In this document: positions 22,194-30,771 of the stretch, piece by piece
Layout of the letters: the number at the start of each line of letters is the position of its first letter
Numbering within the stretch: the stretch's first letter is position 1
Source of the DNA: Actinophytocola sp.
Lineage (GTDB): Bacteria; Actinomycetota; Actinomycetes; Mycobacteriales; Pseudonocardiaceae
Assembly (NCBI GenBank): GCA_009377385.1
Contig: WHUD01000036.1
Span: 1 to 34,793 of the forward strand
DNA length: 34,793 nucleotides
Reading direction: 5' to 3'
Program-made: the position numbers and the translations under genes
The notes under the pieces: generated by a model
The model's input: only the letters and a program-made list of their open reading frames with translations
Told to the model about the DNA's origin: nothing
Databases searched by the model: none

Positions 22194-24326
22194 GTGACAG
22201 TAACCGCTGGAGCGGCCGCCGCGAACCCCACCGGCGCGGACCCGGCTATGGCGACCGGCGCGGCGACGCATTGCCCCTATTGCGCGCTGCAGTGCGGCAT
22301 GCGGGTGACACCCGCCGACAGCGGTGCCACCGTCGAGCCTCGGCAGTTCCCGACCAACGGCGGCGGCATGTGTCAGAAGGGCTGGACGTCCGCCGCGCTG
22401 CTGACCTCACCCGCTCGCCTGACGACGCCGCTGGTCCGCGTCGACGGCGAACTGACTCCCGCAAGGTGGGACGACGCCCTCGACGTCGTCGCCACCCGAC
22501 TGTGTGACATCCGCGAGCGGCGGGGCGCGGACGCGGTCGGCGTCTTCGGGGGTGGCGGGCTCACGAACGAGAAGTGCTACGCGCTCGGCAAGTTCGCCCG
22601 GATCGCGCTCGGCACGTCGCAGATCGACTACAACGGCCGGTTCTGCATGTCGTCGGCCGCTGCGGCGGGTATCAAGGCGTTCGGCATGGACCGGGGGATG
22701 CCGTTCCCGGTGACCGACCTCGCCGAGGCCGACGCGATCCTGCTCATCGGCTCCAACCCGGCGGAGACCATGCCGCCGTTCGTCCAGCACCTGCCGCAGG
22801 ACGGGCTGATCGTCGTCGACCCGCGCCGCACGCCGACCGCCGAGCAGGCCGGGTTGCACCTGCAACCCGCGCCCGGCACCGACCTGGCGCTCGCGCTGGG
22901 CATCCTGCACGCCGTCGTCGCGGACGGCCATCTCGACCAGTCCTACGTCGACGCCCGCACCACCGGATTCGACGAGACGTGGCGCGTCGTCGCGGGCTGG
23001 TGGCCCGAACGGGTGGAGCGCATCACCGGCGTCGCCGCCGCCGACCAGCGCCGGCTCGCCGCGAGGCTGGCAGCGGCGCGCAACGCCTACGTGCTCACAG
23101 CGCGCGGCACCGAGCAGCACGCCAGCGGTGTCGACACCGTCAGCGCCTGGATCAACATCGCGCTCGCGCTCGGCCTACCCGGCAGCCACGGATCCGGGTA
23201 CGGCTGCCTCACCGGCCAGGGCAATGGCCAGGGCGGACGCGAGCACGGCCAGAAGGCCGACCAGTTGCCCGGCTACCGCAAGCTGGACGACCCAGCCGCG
23301 CGCGACTACGTCGCCGGGGTGTGGGGCGTCGATCCCGACTCGCTGCCAGCGCCGGGACGGTCGGCGTACGAACTGCTCGACGTGCTCGGCACCGACGACG
23401 GCCCGCGTGCGCTGCTGGTGTTCGGGAGTAACCCGGTGGTGTCAGCCCCCCACGCGGGTCATGTCGCCGAACGGCTGGCGTCGCTGGACTTCCTCGCCGT
23501 CGCGGACATCGTGCTGTCCGAGACCGCCGCCATGGCCGACGTCGTGCTGCCGGTGACGCAATGGGCGGAGGAGACCGGCACCATGACCAACCTCGAAGGC
23601 CGGATTCTGCTGCGTACGAAGGCCCTCGACCCGCCGGACGGCGTGCGGAGCGATCTCGACGTCCTGCACGGCCTCGCGGCCCGGCTCGGTCAGCCGTCCG
23701 AGCGATTCCCGACTGACCCGGAAGAAGTATTCACCGAACTGCGCGAAGCCTCGCGCGGCGGCGTCGCGGACTACTCCGGCGTCACCTACCAGCGGCTCCG
23801 CGACGGCGAGGCGTTGCACTGGCCGGTACCGGACGTCGAGCACCCCGGCACGCCCCGTCCGTTCCTCGACCGCTTCCATCACCCGGATGGTCGCGCCCGG
23901 TTCCTGCCGGTGAGGTACCACGGCCCCGCCGAGCCGGTCGACGACGAGTATCCGCTGATCGCCACCACCGGGCGGCTGCTCGCGCAGTACCAGTCCGGCG
24001 CGCAGACGCGGGCGATCGAGGAGCTGTGCGCGGTCGCGCCAGAGGGATTCGTGGAGATGCACCCGGACACCGCCGAGCGCCACGGCCTCGCGGCGGGCGA
24101 CACCGCCCGCGTCGTCTCCCGACGGGGTGAGGTGGAGGCACCCGTCCGGCTGACGTCGACGGCGCGGCAGGACACCGTGTTCCTGCCGTTCCACTTTACC
24201 GGCGCGCAGCGCGCCAACCTGCTGACCAACCCCGCGCTCGACCCCGTGAGCCGTATGCCCGAGTTCAAGGTGTGCGCCGTGCGGCTCGAACCCGCCGTGA
24301 GGAGTGGTGCAGATGTCGACATGTGA
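22194..24326 (+). CDS. nasC: Assimilatory nitrate reductase, catalytic molybdopterin subunit
   Basis: A 710-residue Mo-bis-MGD oxidoreductase that reduces nitrate to nitrite in the cytoplasm. The N-terminal [4Fe-4S] site is CPYCALQC (C27, C30, C34) with the fourth ligand C60 in GGMCQKGW. The probable molybdenum ligand is C151 in YNGRFCMSS, as in assimilatory and periplasmic Nap-type reductases. Cofactor-binding stretches include LIGSNPAETMPPFV, GSHGSGYGCLTGQGNGQGG, LLVFGSNPVVSAPHAG and the C-terminal cap with RLLAQYQSGAQTRAI. There is no Tat signal, as expected for an assimilatory enzyme. GTG 22194 follows CGGAGG (nine bases). It overlaps the electron-transfer gene by 14 bases. The family is certain; the nasC name follows Bacillus subtilis usage. 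Confidence 0.93.
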   Translation: MTVTAGAAAANPTGADPAMATGAATHCPYCALQCGMRVTPADSGATVEPRQFPTNGGGMCQKGWTSAALLTSPARLTTPLVRVDGELTPARWDDALDVVATRLCDIRERRGADAVGVFGGGGLTNEKCYALGKFARIALGTSQIDYNGRFCMSSAAAAGIKAFGMDRGMPFPVTDLAEADAILLIGSNPAETMPPFVQHLPQDGLIVVDPRRTPTAEQAGLHLQPAPGTDLALALGILHAVVADGHLDQSYVDARTTGFDETWRVVAGWWPERVERITGVAAADQRRLAARLAAARNAYVLTARGTEQHASGVDTVSAWINIALALGLPGSHGSGYGCLTGQGNGQGGREHGQKADQLPGYRKLDDPAARDYVAGVWGVDPDSLPAPGRSAYELLDVLGTDDGPRALLVFGSNPVVSAPHAGHVAERLASLDFLAVADIVLSETAAMADVVLPVTQWAEETGTMTNLEGRILLRTKALDPPDGVRSDLDVLHGLAARLGQPSERFPTDPEEVFTELREASRGGVADYSGVTYQRLRDGEALHWPVPDVEHPGTPRPFLDRFHHPDGRARFLPVRYHGPAEPVDDEYPLIATTGRLLAQYQSGAQTRAIEELCAVAPEGFVEMHPDTAERHGLAAGDTARVVSRRGEVEAPVRLTSTARQDTVFLPFHFTGAQRANLLTNPALDPVSRMPEFKVCAVRLEPAVRSGADVDM

Positions 24327-25776
24327 CCGGGCGGCCCCGCGCCGGGTCGTCATCGTGGGCTACGGCATGGCGGGCGCCCGGCTCGCCGAGGACCTGCGCG
24401 CTCGCGATCCGCGCGGTGAGCGGGTGAGCGTGACCGTCGTCGGCGGCGAACCGCACCAGGCCTACAACCGGATCCTGCTGTCCAATGTGGTCGCGGGCAC
24501 GATGTCGCAGCGCAGCGTGCACCTGCACGATGAATCGTGGGCCGAAGGCAGCGACGTGGACCTGCGCACCGGCACCGCCGTGACCGCCATCGACAGGGCC
24601 ACCCGCACCGTCGTGCTGGACGATGGCACCCAAGTGGGGTACGACGCGCTGGTGCTCGCCACCGGCAGCCGGGCGTGGATTCCCCCGACCGAGGGCCTGC
24701 TGGACGACGACGGTGAGCTGGCCGAGGGCGTCGTGCCGTTCCGGACGCTCGACGACTGCGAGCGGATCCTCGCGCATGCCCGCGCGGGTGCTCCGGTGGT
24801 CGTGATCGGCGGCGGCGTGCTCGGGCTTGAGGCTGCGCGCGGTCTGGCGGGGCGGGGCAGCAACGTGACCGTTGTACACCCCGTTGGTCACCTGATGGAG
24901 CGACAGCTCGACCCCGGTGCGGGTGGCGTGTTGGCCACGTCGCTCGCCGAGCACGGCATCGAGTTCGCGCTCGACAAACTGGCGACCCGGTACGTGCCTG
25001 GCGACGGGCTCAAGCTGGACGATGGCAGCCACCTGCCCGCTGATCTGGTCGTCGTCTCGGCCGGGGTGCGGGCGGAAACCGGTCTGGCGGAGGCGGCGGG
25101 GCTGGTCGTCGACCGGGGCATCATCGTCGACGACTCGCTCCGCACCAACGACCAGCGCATCTACGCGATCGGGGACGTCGCGCAGCACCCGGGTGCGCCG
25201 TCCGGCCTGGTGCAGCCCGCGTGGGAGCAGTCCAGTGTGGTCGCAGACTTGCTCACCGGCACCGATACGTCGTCACGCTACCGAGGGACGTCGGTGGTTA
25301 CCCGGCTGAAGGCACGTGGCATCGATCTGTCCGCTGTCGGCGATGTCCACGCCGAGGCGGACTCGACCGACGACGAGGTGGTGTGCCTGACCGATGCGAG
25401 GCGCGGGCGCTACGCCAAGCTCGTGCTGCGCGACGACAGGGTGCGCGGCGCGATCCTGCTCGGGTTCCCCGACGCGGCGGCGTCGGTGGCGCACCACTAC
25501 GACAACGGCACGCCCGCGCCGAGTGATCGGCTGGCGTTTCTGCTGGGCAGGGCGTTGCCGGGGGAGGCGGCGCCCGCCGAGAACCCGGCGACCATGCCCG
25601 GCTCTGTGGCGATCTGCAAGTGCAACAACGTCACCAAGGCGTCGCTGGTCGACGCTTGGCGCTCTGGGGCGCGCAGTACGGCTGACCTCGCTGGCGCCAC
25701 GCGCGCGACGACCGGGTGTGGCGGATGCCGCGACGTCGTCGAGGGCATCGCGACCTGGCTGGCCAGCACGGATTAG
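24313..25776 (+). CDS. nasB: Nitrate reductase electron-transfer subunit (FAD/NAD(P) oxidoreductase with BFD-type [2Fe-2S] domain)
   Basis: A 487-residue flavoprotein that passes electrons from NAD(P)H to the nitrate reductase. The first FAD-binding motif is VVIVGYGMAGARLAEDL, the NAD(P) motif VVVIGGGVLGLEAARGL (about residue 160), and the second FAD motif RIYAIGDVAQHPG. The C-terminal domain is BFD-like with CKCN and GCGGC cysteine pairs for a [2Fe-2S] cluster. It equals the first half of NirB without the siroheme part, the arrangement of NasB in nitrate assimilation. ATG 24313 is chosen because GAGGAG (24299-24304) lies eight bases before it. It is translationally coupled to nasC and followed by a hairpin. 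Confidence 0.9.
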   Translation: MSTCDRAAPRRVVIVGYGMAGARLAEDLRARDPRGERVSVTVVGGEPHQAYNRILLSNVVAGTMSQRSVHLHDESWAEGSDVDLRTGTAVTAIDRATRTVVLDDGTQVGYDALVLATGSRAWIPPTEGLLDDDGELAEGVVPFRTLDDCERILAHARAGAPVVVIGGGVLGLEAARGLAGRGSNVTVVHPVGHLMERQLDPGAGGVLATSLAEHGIEFALDKLATRYVPGDGLKLDDGSHLPADLVVVSAGVRAETGLAEAAGLVVDRGIIVDDSLRTNDQRIYAIGDVAQHPGAPSGLVQPAWEQSSVVADLLTGTDTSSRYRGTSVVTRLKARGIDLSAVGDVHAEADSTDDEVVCLTDARRGRYAKLVLRDDRVRGAILLGFPDAAASVAHHYDNGTPAPSDRLAFLLGRALPGEAAPAENPATMPGSVAICKCNNVTKASLVDAWRSGARSTADLAGATRATTGCGGCRDVVEGIATWLASTD

Positions 25777-25779
25777 GAA

Positions 25780-25808
25780 CCACTCGCGCGGCGGTGGCGT
25801 CCGAGTGG
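25780..25808 (+). terminator. Hairpin after nasB
   Basis: CCACTCG (25780-25786) and CGAGTGG (25802-25808) pair perfectly around a 15-base loop, starting 4 bases after the nasB stop. This marks the end of the nitrate reductase operon and separates it from the ESX-associated genes. Confidence 0.58.
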
Positions 25809-25840
25809 GTGGGCGAAGTTCGTTGGATCGCGCCCCTGCC

Positions 25841-25875
25841 GCCTCCGGTGTCCGTTACCGTAGTCAACCGGAGGC
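25841..25875 (+). promoter_or_regulatory. Stem-loop upstream of the ESX-associated operon
   Basis: GCCTCCGG (25841-25848) and CCGGAGGC (25868-25875) are perfectly complementary, with a 19-base loop containing TTACCGTAGTC. It ends 30 bases before the first ATG of the module. It may be a structured leader RNA or an operator around the promoter (TACCGT is a possible -10 box inside the loop). Confidence 0.42.
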
Positions 25876-25905
25876 AGCCGGTAGCGAACTGGAGGACGCG
25901 GGGTC

Positions 25906-26379
25906 ATGGCGGAGAACTGGGAGGCAACCGCCGATGCGGTGAATCGGGCTGTCACCGGCGCCATGGCGTCGTTGGAAGACGTCTTCGAGAAGGAGCGCAC
26001 GGTCTACGGCGGCTCGACATGGCTGGAGGACTTGACGAGTTCGGTCGGTATCGGCAAGGGCTTCCGGTTCCCCAGCGTCGAGGACGCGAACAAGATCATC
26101 AACAACTTCAAGGACCGCAGGGACAGCATCGAGAAGCGCAGATATGAAATTCAGGTTGCAACGGAGGCTTTGATCTCTGCCCCGTTCTCCACTGATTCTG
26201 TAAGCGTGTCATACTTGCGCGCCGCCAAAGAAGCGTTGGCGAAGCTTGAGGAACTGAACAACTCCGCGCTGAAGTACACCACAAGTTATATCGACAAACT
26301 AGAGGCAGCTAAGCGGGTGAAGGCAGACTCTGAGGAAGAGACCGCAGCAGGTTTCGACAAGACGGCGGAGGCGTCATGA
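25906..26379 (+). CDS. ESX-associated small helical protein of unknown function
   Basis: A 157-residue, mostly helical, charged protein with no signal peptide or membrane helix. It starts MAENWEATADAVNRAVTGAM and has an amphipathic central part (KIINNFKDRRDSIEKRRYEI) and a helical C-terminal half (YLRAAKEALAKLEELNNSAL). The length, helix content and place ahead of a DUF3558 lipoprotein and a WXG/PPE-like protein suggest an ESX (type VII) partner or substrate of the kind common in Pseudonocardiales. No WxG motif is visible. Two 60-base lines of the second half are 53% and 48% G+C, against about 70% in nasB, and codons such as TTG, ATA and AGT appear. The stop overlaps the next gene by 4 bases (ATGA). 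Confidence 0.72.
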   Translation: MAENWEATADAVNRAVTGAMASLEDVFEKERTVYGGSTWLEDLTSSVGIGKGFRFPSVEDANKIINNFKDRRDSIEKRRYEIQVATEALISAPFSTDSVSVSYLRAAKEALAKLEELNNSALKYTTSYIDKLEAAKRVKADSEEETAAGFDKTAEAS

Positions 26380-27032
26380 TGATGGCTGATTGCAGTGGTC
26401 TCGTTCGTATCTGCGTGGCTATTTCAAGCTCCCTGTTGGCATTAGCCGGGTGTTCTTCGGAGACCGCTGGAGAACCTGCGGGGCAGGTAAGTTCCAACTC
26501 TTCACCGTCCTCCGGAAGTGCTAACGGCGGGGACATCCCTGACCTGACCGTCTCGAATCCGCTGAACGTCGACCCGTTCATTGATCGTCCGTGTGATTTG
26601 GTCCCCAAGAGGGTTGCGGACTCGTTCGGTGGTGGAACCGGGCAGGAGGCAAAAGGTGAGCTCGCCGATCATCTTGGGCCAAGTTGTAATTGGGATTTGA
26701 AAGGCAATGGTCGAGCATTCCATGTTTCGCTAGGCTCGGAGACTCGCCGTATGGGCGGGCGGGGTCTCGTTGAGATATATGAGAACGTGAAGGCCGGTAT
26801 CGGCGGGTACGTCGAACCGACCGAAATCCCCGGCCACCCACAATATCCTGCAGCATTCGGAACACTCGACGACGATAAGCGTTCGGAGGGCTACTGCCCG
26901 GTCAATATCGGAACGTCCAATGACATGGTCGTGACGGTCGCCTTCGAGAACCTCGTCAAGCCTTCCCAAGCCTGCCCAGCCGCTTTGCGGGTCGCCGCGT
27001 CGGTGCTGGACACACTCAAAAAGGGGGATTGA
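26376..27032 (+). CDS. DUF3558-type lipoprotein
   Basis: A 218-residue exported lipoprotein. The signal peptide (VRICVAISSSLLALAGC) ends at the lipobox LAGC, with the cysteine at about residue 26. A serine- and glycine-rich linker is followed by a globular domain with PFIDRPCDLVPKRVADSFGG, GPSCNWDL and a C-terminal PSQACPAALRVAASVLDTL. The paired cysteines and the CDLV and CNWD-like motifs fit the DUF3558 family, actinobacterial cell-surface lipoproteins of unknown role that often accompany ESX genes. Three tandem ATGs (26376, 26379, 26382) are possible starts; the first overlaps the previous stop. It shares the lower GC of the preceding gene. Confidence 0.8.
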   Translation: MMMADCSGLVRICVAISSSLLALAGCSSETAGEPAGQVSSNSSPSSGSANGGDIPDLTVSNPLNVDPFIDRPCDLVPKRVADSFGGGTGQEAKGELADHLGPSCNWDLKGNGRAFHVSLGSETRRMGGRGLVEIYENVKAGIGGYVEPTEIPGHPQYPAAFGTLDDDKRSEGYCPVNIGTSNDMVVTVAFENLVKPSQACPAALRVAASVLDTLKKGD

Positions 27033-27035
27033 GCC

Positions 27036-28340
27036 GTGGCATCGGGTGCTGAGATCTACCGGTCTTTCCAGGAGGGCGACGTAAGCCGTCTCGAGTGGGC
27101 CCTTGAGGCAGTCGAGAAGCTGTCCAAGGAGTTCGAGGCTGAGGCCAAAGAACTCAAGATCGCCCACGACCAGATGATGGAGTACTGGGAGGGCGACTCG
27201 GCAGATGCTGCGGGCAAGGGAGTCAACCCGCTCATCGAGGCACACAGGCAGAGCGCGCCACTCATCAGCGACACGAGCCGGTCGATGTCCGCCCAAGCGG
27301 GTTCGTTCTCGGAGTCGAAGAATGCCGTCGTCCCCGTCCCGGACGAGCCCGCCGAGCCGGGGTTCTTCGCCAAGGCTGGCGGAATCCTCATGCCCGGTAC
27401 CGGCGCCGCCGAGGAGTACCAGTCCTACCGTGACGGCATGGCCGCCCACGAGCAGGCCAACGCCAACAACGTGCGGGTCATGGAGCAGTACACCTCGAGT
27501 ACGGACGGCGCCCGCAGCGCCCTCCCCTCGGACTTCGGCATCGTGAAGGACGACGGCGCCGTGATCAACGTCGAGACCCGCGCCGCCAATGCGGTCGCGA
27601 GTCAGACGGCGTCCGGGCCAAGCGTTGGCGGTGCGAGCGGCGCGACCGGCGCACCCGGTGGCGGAGCGCCCCTCGCGGGCGGCTACACCGGCGGTCCCAC
27701 GGTCGGCGCACCAGGGACGGGCGGACTCCAGGGCGGGACGACGTCCGGGGTACAGCAGCCGAGCGCGCCTGCGCCCGGCACCCCGGGCACCCCCGCGCCG
27801 ACACCGCGCCCGGTGACGGGCACGCCGATCGCGGGCGGTCCGCTCGCCACCCCGGCCGGCGGCAACGACGACACCACCCGGAGTCCGCGCGGCCGTGGCA
27901 CCACGGCGGCGAGGCCACCGGCAGGAACCTCACGCGCGGGTTCGCGGATGAGCGCGGGCAGCACCCCGAAGTCGGGGAGCGCGGCAACCCAGATTCCGCG
28001 TGGCGCCAACGCGGCGGCCAAGTACAGCGGCACTCCGCCACAGCCGGGCAAGAGCACAGGAATCGGCAGCCCCACCGCCAGCGGCGCATCGACGGCGTCC
28101 GCCGCCAAGGGCGCGACCAGCGTCGGTCGCGGCGTGCCGGGCGCCATGGCGGGCGCCGGTGGCGGACGCGGCCAGGGCGACGACGACAAGGAACACAAGG
28201 ACAAGTACGCCATCAAGGAGCAGTTGGACACGGGCCTGGTCACCGAGGTCGACGAACTCGGCGAGAAGGTCGTCGACGAGCAGACCGGCACCACCGTCGT
28301 GCCGCCCGTCATCGGCGACCTCGACGAAGGGAAGGGCTAA
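27036..28340 (+). CDS. WXG/PPE-like protein with long low-complexity C-terminal region
   Basis: A 434-residue probable ESX (type VII secretion) substrate. The first 150 residues are helical, with a WXG-like turn MMEYWEGDSADAAG (W51, where the G is two residues later) between two helices, as in WXG100 and PPE-type proteins. Residues about 185-380 are a flexible G/A/P/T/S-rich region with many GAPG, GGP and PAP repeats. The end is a charged segment (DDDKEHKDKYAIKEQLDTGL) and a conserved-looking DEQTGTTVVPPVIGDL. That tail is typical of Pseudonocardiales ESX-linked proteins as I know them. GTG 27036 begins 3 bases after the lipoprotein stop. It is followed directly by an EspG-like chaperone gene, which often serves PPE-type substrates. 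Confidence 0.78.
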   Translation: MASGAEIYRSFQEGDVSRLEWALEAVEKLSKEFEAEAKELKIAHDQMMEYWEGDSADAAGKGVNPLIEAHRQSAPLISDTSRSMSAQAGSFSESKNAVVPVPDEPAEPGFFAKAGGILMPGTGAAEEYQSYRDGMAAHEQANANNVRVMEQYTSSTDGARSALPSDFGIVKDDGAVINVETRAANAVASQTASGPSVGGASGATGAPGGGAPLAGGYTGGPTVGAPGTGGLQGGTTSGVQQPSAPAPGTPGTPAPTPRPVTGTPIAGGPLATPAGGNDDTTRSPRGRGTTAARPPAGTSRAGSRMSAGSTPKSGSAATQIPRGANAAAKYSGTPPQPGKSTGIGSPTASGASTASAAKGATSVGRGVPGAMAGAGGGRGQGDDDKEHKDKYAIKEQLDTGLVTEVDELGEKVVDEQTGTTVVPPVIGDLDEGKG

Positions 28341-28347
28341 CCCCAAG

Positions 28348-29103
28348 GTGTACGGGCCGATCCTGGCGGCCTCGCCGCGCGCACTCGAACTGGCCGCCGA
28401 GTGGGAGAAGGCCGGACCGCTCAACCCGGTGTTACGCGCCATCGACGTCTACTACGGCCCTGACGATGACCTCCCCGATCCTGCCGCCGAGCTAGCCGAG
28501 GCCGAGCTGGCCGAGCGGGACGGCAGGGTCGGCGACGCCCTCCTCGACCTGCTGCCGCCGTTGTGCGCCGCACGGCTGGAGTACGTCGCCGACTTCCGCG
28601 TCGACAACCGGAAGTACACCGCGCTCGCCGCGTCGACCGGCACCGCTGCGGCCTTCGCGGTGCGCGAGCGCGACCTCGACGCCGACACCGACCTGGTCCG
28701 GTTCCGGGAGATCGGCGTCGACGAACTCCTTGGCGCCCTGCTGGACCTGCTGAACCTGGAGCCGGGCACAGGCAGGCTGGTCAGCGTCGCCGTCGCCGAG
28801 GCCCGCCAACAGCGCGACGCTGCCACCGATCAGGCCCCGAGCCAGCAGCTCACGGAGCTCCGCGCGCTGCTGGCGCGCCCCGTCGTCGGCCCGGCCATCG
28901 AGGTCGCGGTCGGCATCCGCGACGGCATGGGCAAGCACCACTACACCCACAAGCCGTTGCACATCGCCGCGCTCGACTGGGGCCACTTCCTCACCTACAA
29001 CGTCGGGGAGGGCCGAGACGAGCGGTTCTACGGCGGCCCCGCCACGCGCGAATACATCCGGGAGGCGCTCGCCACGCTGCGTGCGACCCTGCCAGGGCAG
29101 TAA
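28348..29103 (+). CDS. ESX secretion-associated protein, EspG-like
   Basis: A 251-residue soluble protein that fits the EspG family of cytoplasmic chaperones, which bind PE/PPE-type substrates of type VII secretion. Support comes from the layout: an N-terminal ILAASPRALELAAEWEKAG, a domain with repeated strands (ARLEYVADFRVDNRKYTALA, AFAVRERDLDADTDLVRFRE), a helical GVDELLGALLDLLNLEPG, and a C-terminal beta part (FLTYNVGEGRDERFYGGPAT). GTG 28348 is seven bases after the stop of the substrate gene. The open frame runs much further upstream (to 28000), but that part lies in another frame of the substrate gene and is rejected. The family call rests on pattern and context. Confidence 0.72.
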   Translation: MYGPILAASPRALELAAEWEKAGPLNPVLRAIDVYYGPDDDLPDPAAELAEAELAERDGRVGDALLDLLPPLCAARLEYVADFRVDNRKYTALAASTGTAAAFAVRERDLDADTDLVRFREIGVDELLGALLDLLNLEPGTGRLVSVAVAEARQQRDAATDQAPSQQLTELRALLARPVVGPAIEVAVGIRDGMGKHHYTHKPLHIAALDWGHFLTYNVGEGRDERFYGGPATREYIREALATLRATLPGQ

Positions 29104-29199
29104 CCCTCACCGGTGACGACGCGAGTTGTGCGCGGACGTTAGCACCACCGCGATCCGGACACAGCGCAACCGCAACGGCGGATCCCTACCTTCCATGCA

Positions 29200-29216
29200 G
29201 CACGTCGGCAACGTGC
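29200..29216 (+). promoter_or_regulatory. Hairpin in the narK leader
   Basis: GCACGT, a 5-base loop, ACGTGC. It ends 8 bases before the AGGAGG ribosome site of narK. It could affect translation start or be a short operator. No GlnR-type box is visible in this gap. Confidence 0.35.
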
Positions 29217-29235
29217 CCGAAAGCAGGAGGTAGAG

Positions 29236-30693
29236 ATGACTGCCGTAGCCGAGAAGACGTCCGAGAGTCCGACAGCGCAAGCGCGGAAAGGCCGTTGGAT
29301 CGACCACTGGGAGCCAGAGGATCCCACGTTCTGGGAGAAGACAGGGAAGAAGATCGCGAACAAGAACCTGGTCTTCTCCGTGTTCGCCGAGAACCTCGGC
29401 TTCTCCGTCTGGGTGCTGTTCAGCATCCTCGTGACGCAGATGGGCAACGCCGGGTTCGCGTTCATGGCGGACGACCTCGCGGTGACCAACGGCCTGATCC
29501 TCACCTCGATCCCGGTGCTTGTCGGGTCGACGTTGCGGCTGCCATACACCTTCGCCATCCCCACGTTCGGTGGCCGGGGTTTCACCACGTTCAGCGCGGC
29601 GATGCTGCTGATTCCCTGCCTGGGACTCGCGGTCGCCTTCACGCAGCCGACGACCCCGATGTGGGTGTTCCTGATCCTGGCGGGGCTGGCCGGTTTCGGT
29701 GGCGGAAACTTCTCGTCGTCGATGGCCAACATCTCGTTCTTCTTCCCGGAACACAAGAAGGGCACCGCGCTCGGCATCAACGCCGCAGGCGGGAACATCG
29801 GTGTCGCCGTCACCCAGCTGACCATGCCGCTGGTGATCTCGCTCGGCCTGATCATCACCGCGACGAACCCGGCTGGCTACCGCTTCGCGCTGATGCTCGC
29901 GTGCTTGACGTGGGTGCCGTTCATCGTGACCGCGGCGGCGCTCGCCTGGTTCAAGATGGACAGTCTCACTTCGGCCAAGCCGGACGGCGTTTCCTACAAG
30001 CTGGCGATGAGGAACAAGCAGACCTGGGTGATGTCGTTCCTCTACATCGGCACGTTCGGCTCGTTCATCGGGTTCTCGTTCGCCTTCCCGAACCTGCTGC
30101 AGTCGAACTTCCCCGAGATGTCCGAGGTGGGATTCCTCGTCGCGCTGGGCAACCTGGCGTTCCTCGGCGCGCTGCTCGGGTCGGTCTCCCGCCCGTTCGG
30201 CGGCTGGATGTCGGACAAGCTGGGCGGCTCCAAGCTGACCCTCGGCGTGTTCGTCGGCATGTCAGCCGGTGTCGCGCTCATCATGCTCGCGCTTGAGATG
30301 AAGAGCTTCGTGCTGTACCTGCTGTCGTTCATTCTGCTGTTCGTCCTGACCGGAATCGGCAACGGCTCCACGTACCGCATGATTCCGATGATCTTCAGCG
30401 CCGAGGCAAAGCGCCGCGCCGCCGAGACCGGACAGGACACGGCGGAAGCCGCCGCATCGGCCAGGCGGCAGGCGGGAGCTGCGATCGGTGTGATCGGTGC
30501 GATCGGCGCCTTCGGCGGCTTCATCGTGCAGCAGGCGCTGCGGCTGTCCAGCGTTCACCTCGGCACCATGGCGCCCGCGTTCTGGGCGTACGCCGCATTG
30601 TTCCTGGTCATGGCGGGGACAACGTGGTGGTTCTACCTGCGCAAGAGCTTCGCGGTCCGGCGCGCCCCGAGCCTGGCCCACGCCGACGTCTAA
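29236..30693 (+). CDS. narK: NarK family nitrate/nitrite transporter
   Basis: A 485-residue major-facilitator protein with about twelve membrane helices that takes up nitrate or exports nitrite. The nitrate-signature stretches are AGLAGFGGGNFSSSMANISF (helix 5 region) and, in the second half, GNLAFLGALLGSVSRPFGGW followed by MSDKLGGSKLTL. GIGNGSTYRMIPMIF and GAIGAFGGFIVQQAL are the second copies of the glycine-rich NarK motif. The N-terminal extension (RWIDHWEPEDPTFWEKTGKK) is typical of actinobacterial NarK proteins. ATG 29236 follows AGGAGGTAGAG, an excellent ribosome site. The gene is monocistronic by the hairpin that follows its stop. Confidence 0.94.
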   Translation: MTAVAEKTSESPTAQARKGRWIDHWEPEDPTFWEKTGKKIANKNLVFSVFAENLGFSVWVLFSILVTQMGNAGFAFMADDLAVTNGLILTSIPVLVGSTLRLPYTFAIPTFGGRGFTTFSAAMLLIPCLGLAVAFTQPTTPMWVFLILAGLAGFGGGNFSSSMANISFFFPEHKKGTALGINAAGGNIGVAVTQLTMPLVISLGLIITATNPAGYRFALMLACLTWVPFIVTAAALAWFKMDSLTSAKPDGVSYKLAMRNKQTWVMSFLYIGTFGSFIGFSFAFPNLLQSNFPEMSEVGFLVALGNLAFLGALLGSVSRPFGGWMSDKLGGSKLTLGVFVGMSAGVALIMLALEMKSFVLYLLSFILLFVLTGIGNGSTYRMIPMIFSAEAKRRAAETGQDTAEAAASARRQAGAAIGVIGAIGAFGGFIVQQALRLSSVHLGTMAPAFWAYAALFLVMAGTTWWFYLRKSFAVRRAPSLAHADV

Positions 30694-30709
30694 ACCAGCA
30701 TCGCGAGCT

Positions 30710-30743
30710 GACGACCCCATGGCGGACAACGCCGTGGGTCGTC
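30710..30743 (+). terminator. Strong hairpin after narK
   Basis: GACGACCC (30710-30717) pairs with GGGTCGTC (30736-30743), and inside it GGCG (30721-30724) pairs with CGCC (30730-30733) around GACAA. It is followed by GGCATTTGTC. It begins 17 bases after the narK stop and ends its message, leaving nirB to its own promoter. Confidence 0.68.
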
Positions 30744-30771
30744 GGCATTTGTCAGCGGGTTCACATCGGTG

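Noticed and set aside
28000..28347. Upstream extension of the EspG-like gene
   Set aside because: It lies inside the preceding gene in another frame, and the product there is arginine/threonine-rich shadow sequence. GTG 28348 fits the family start.
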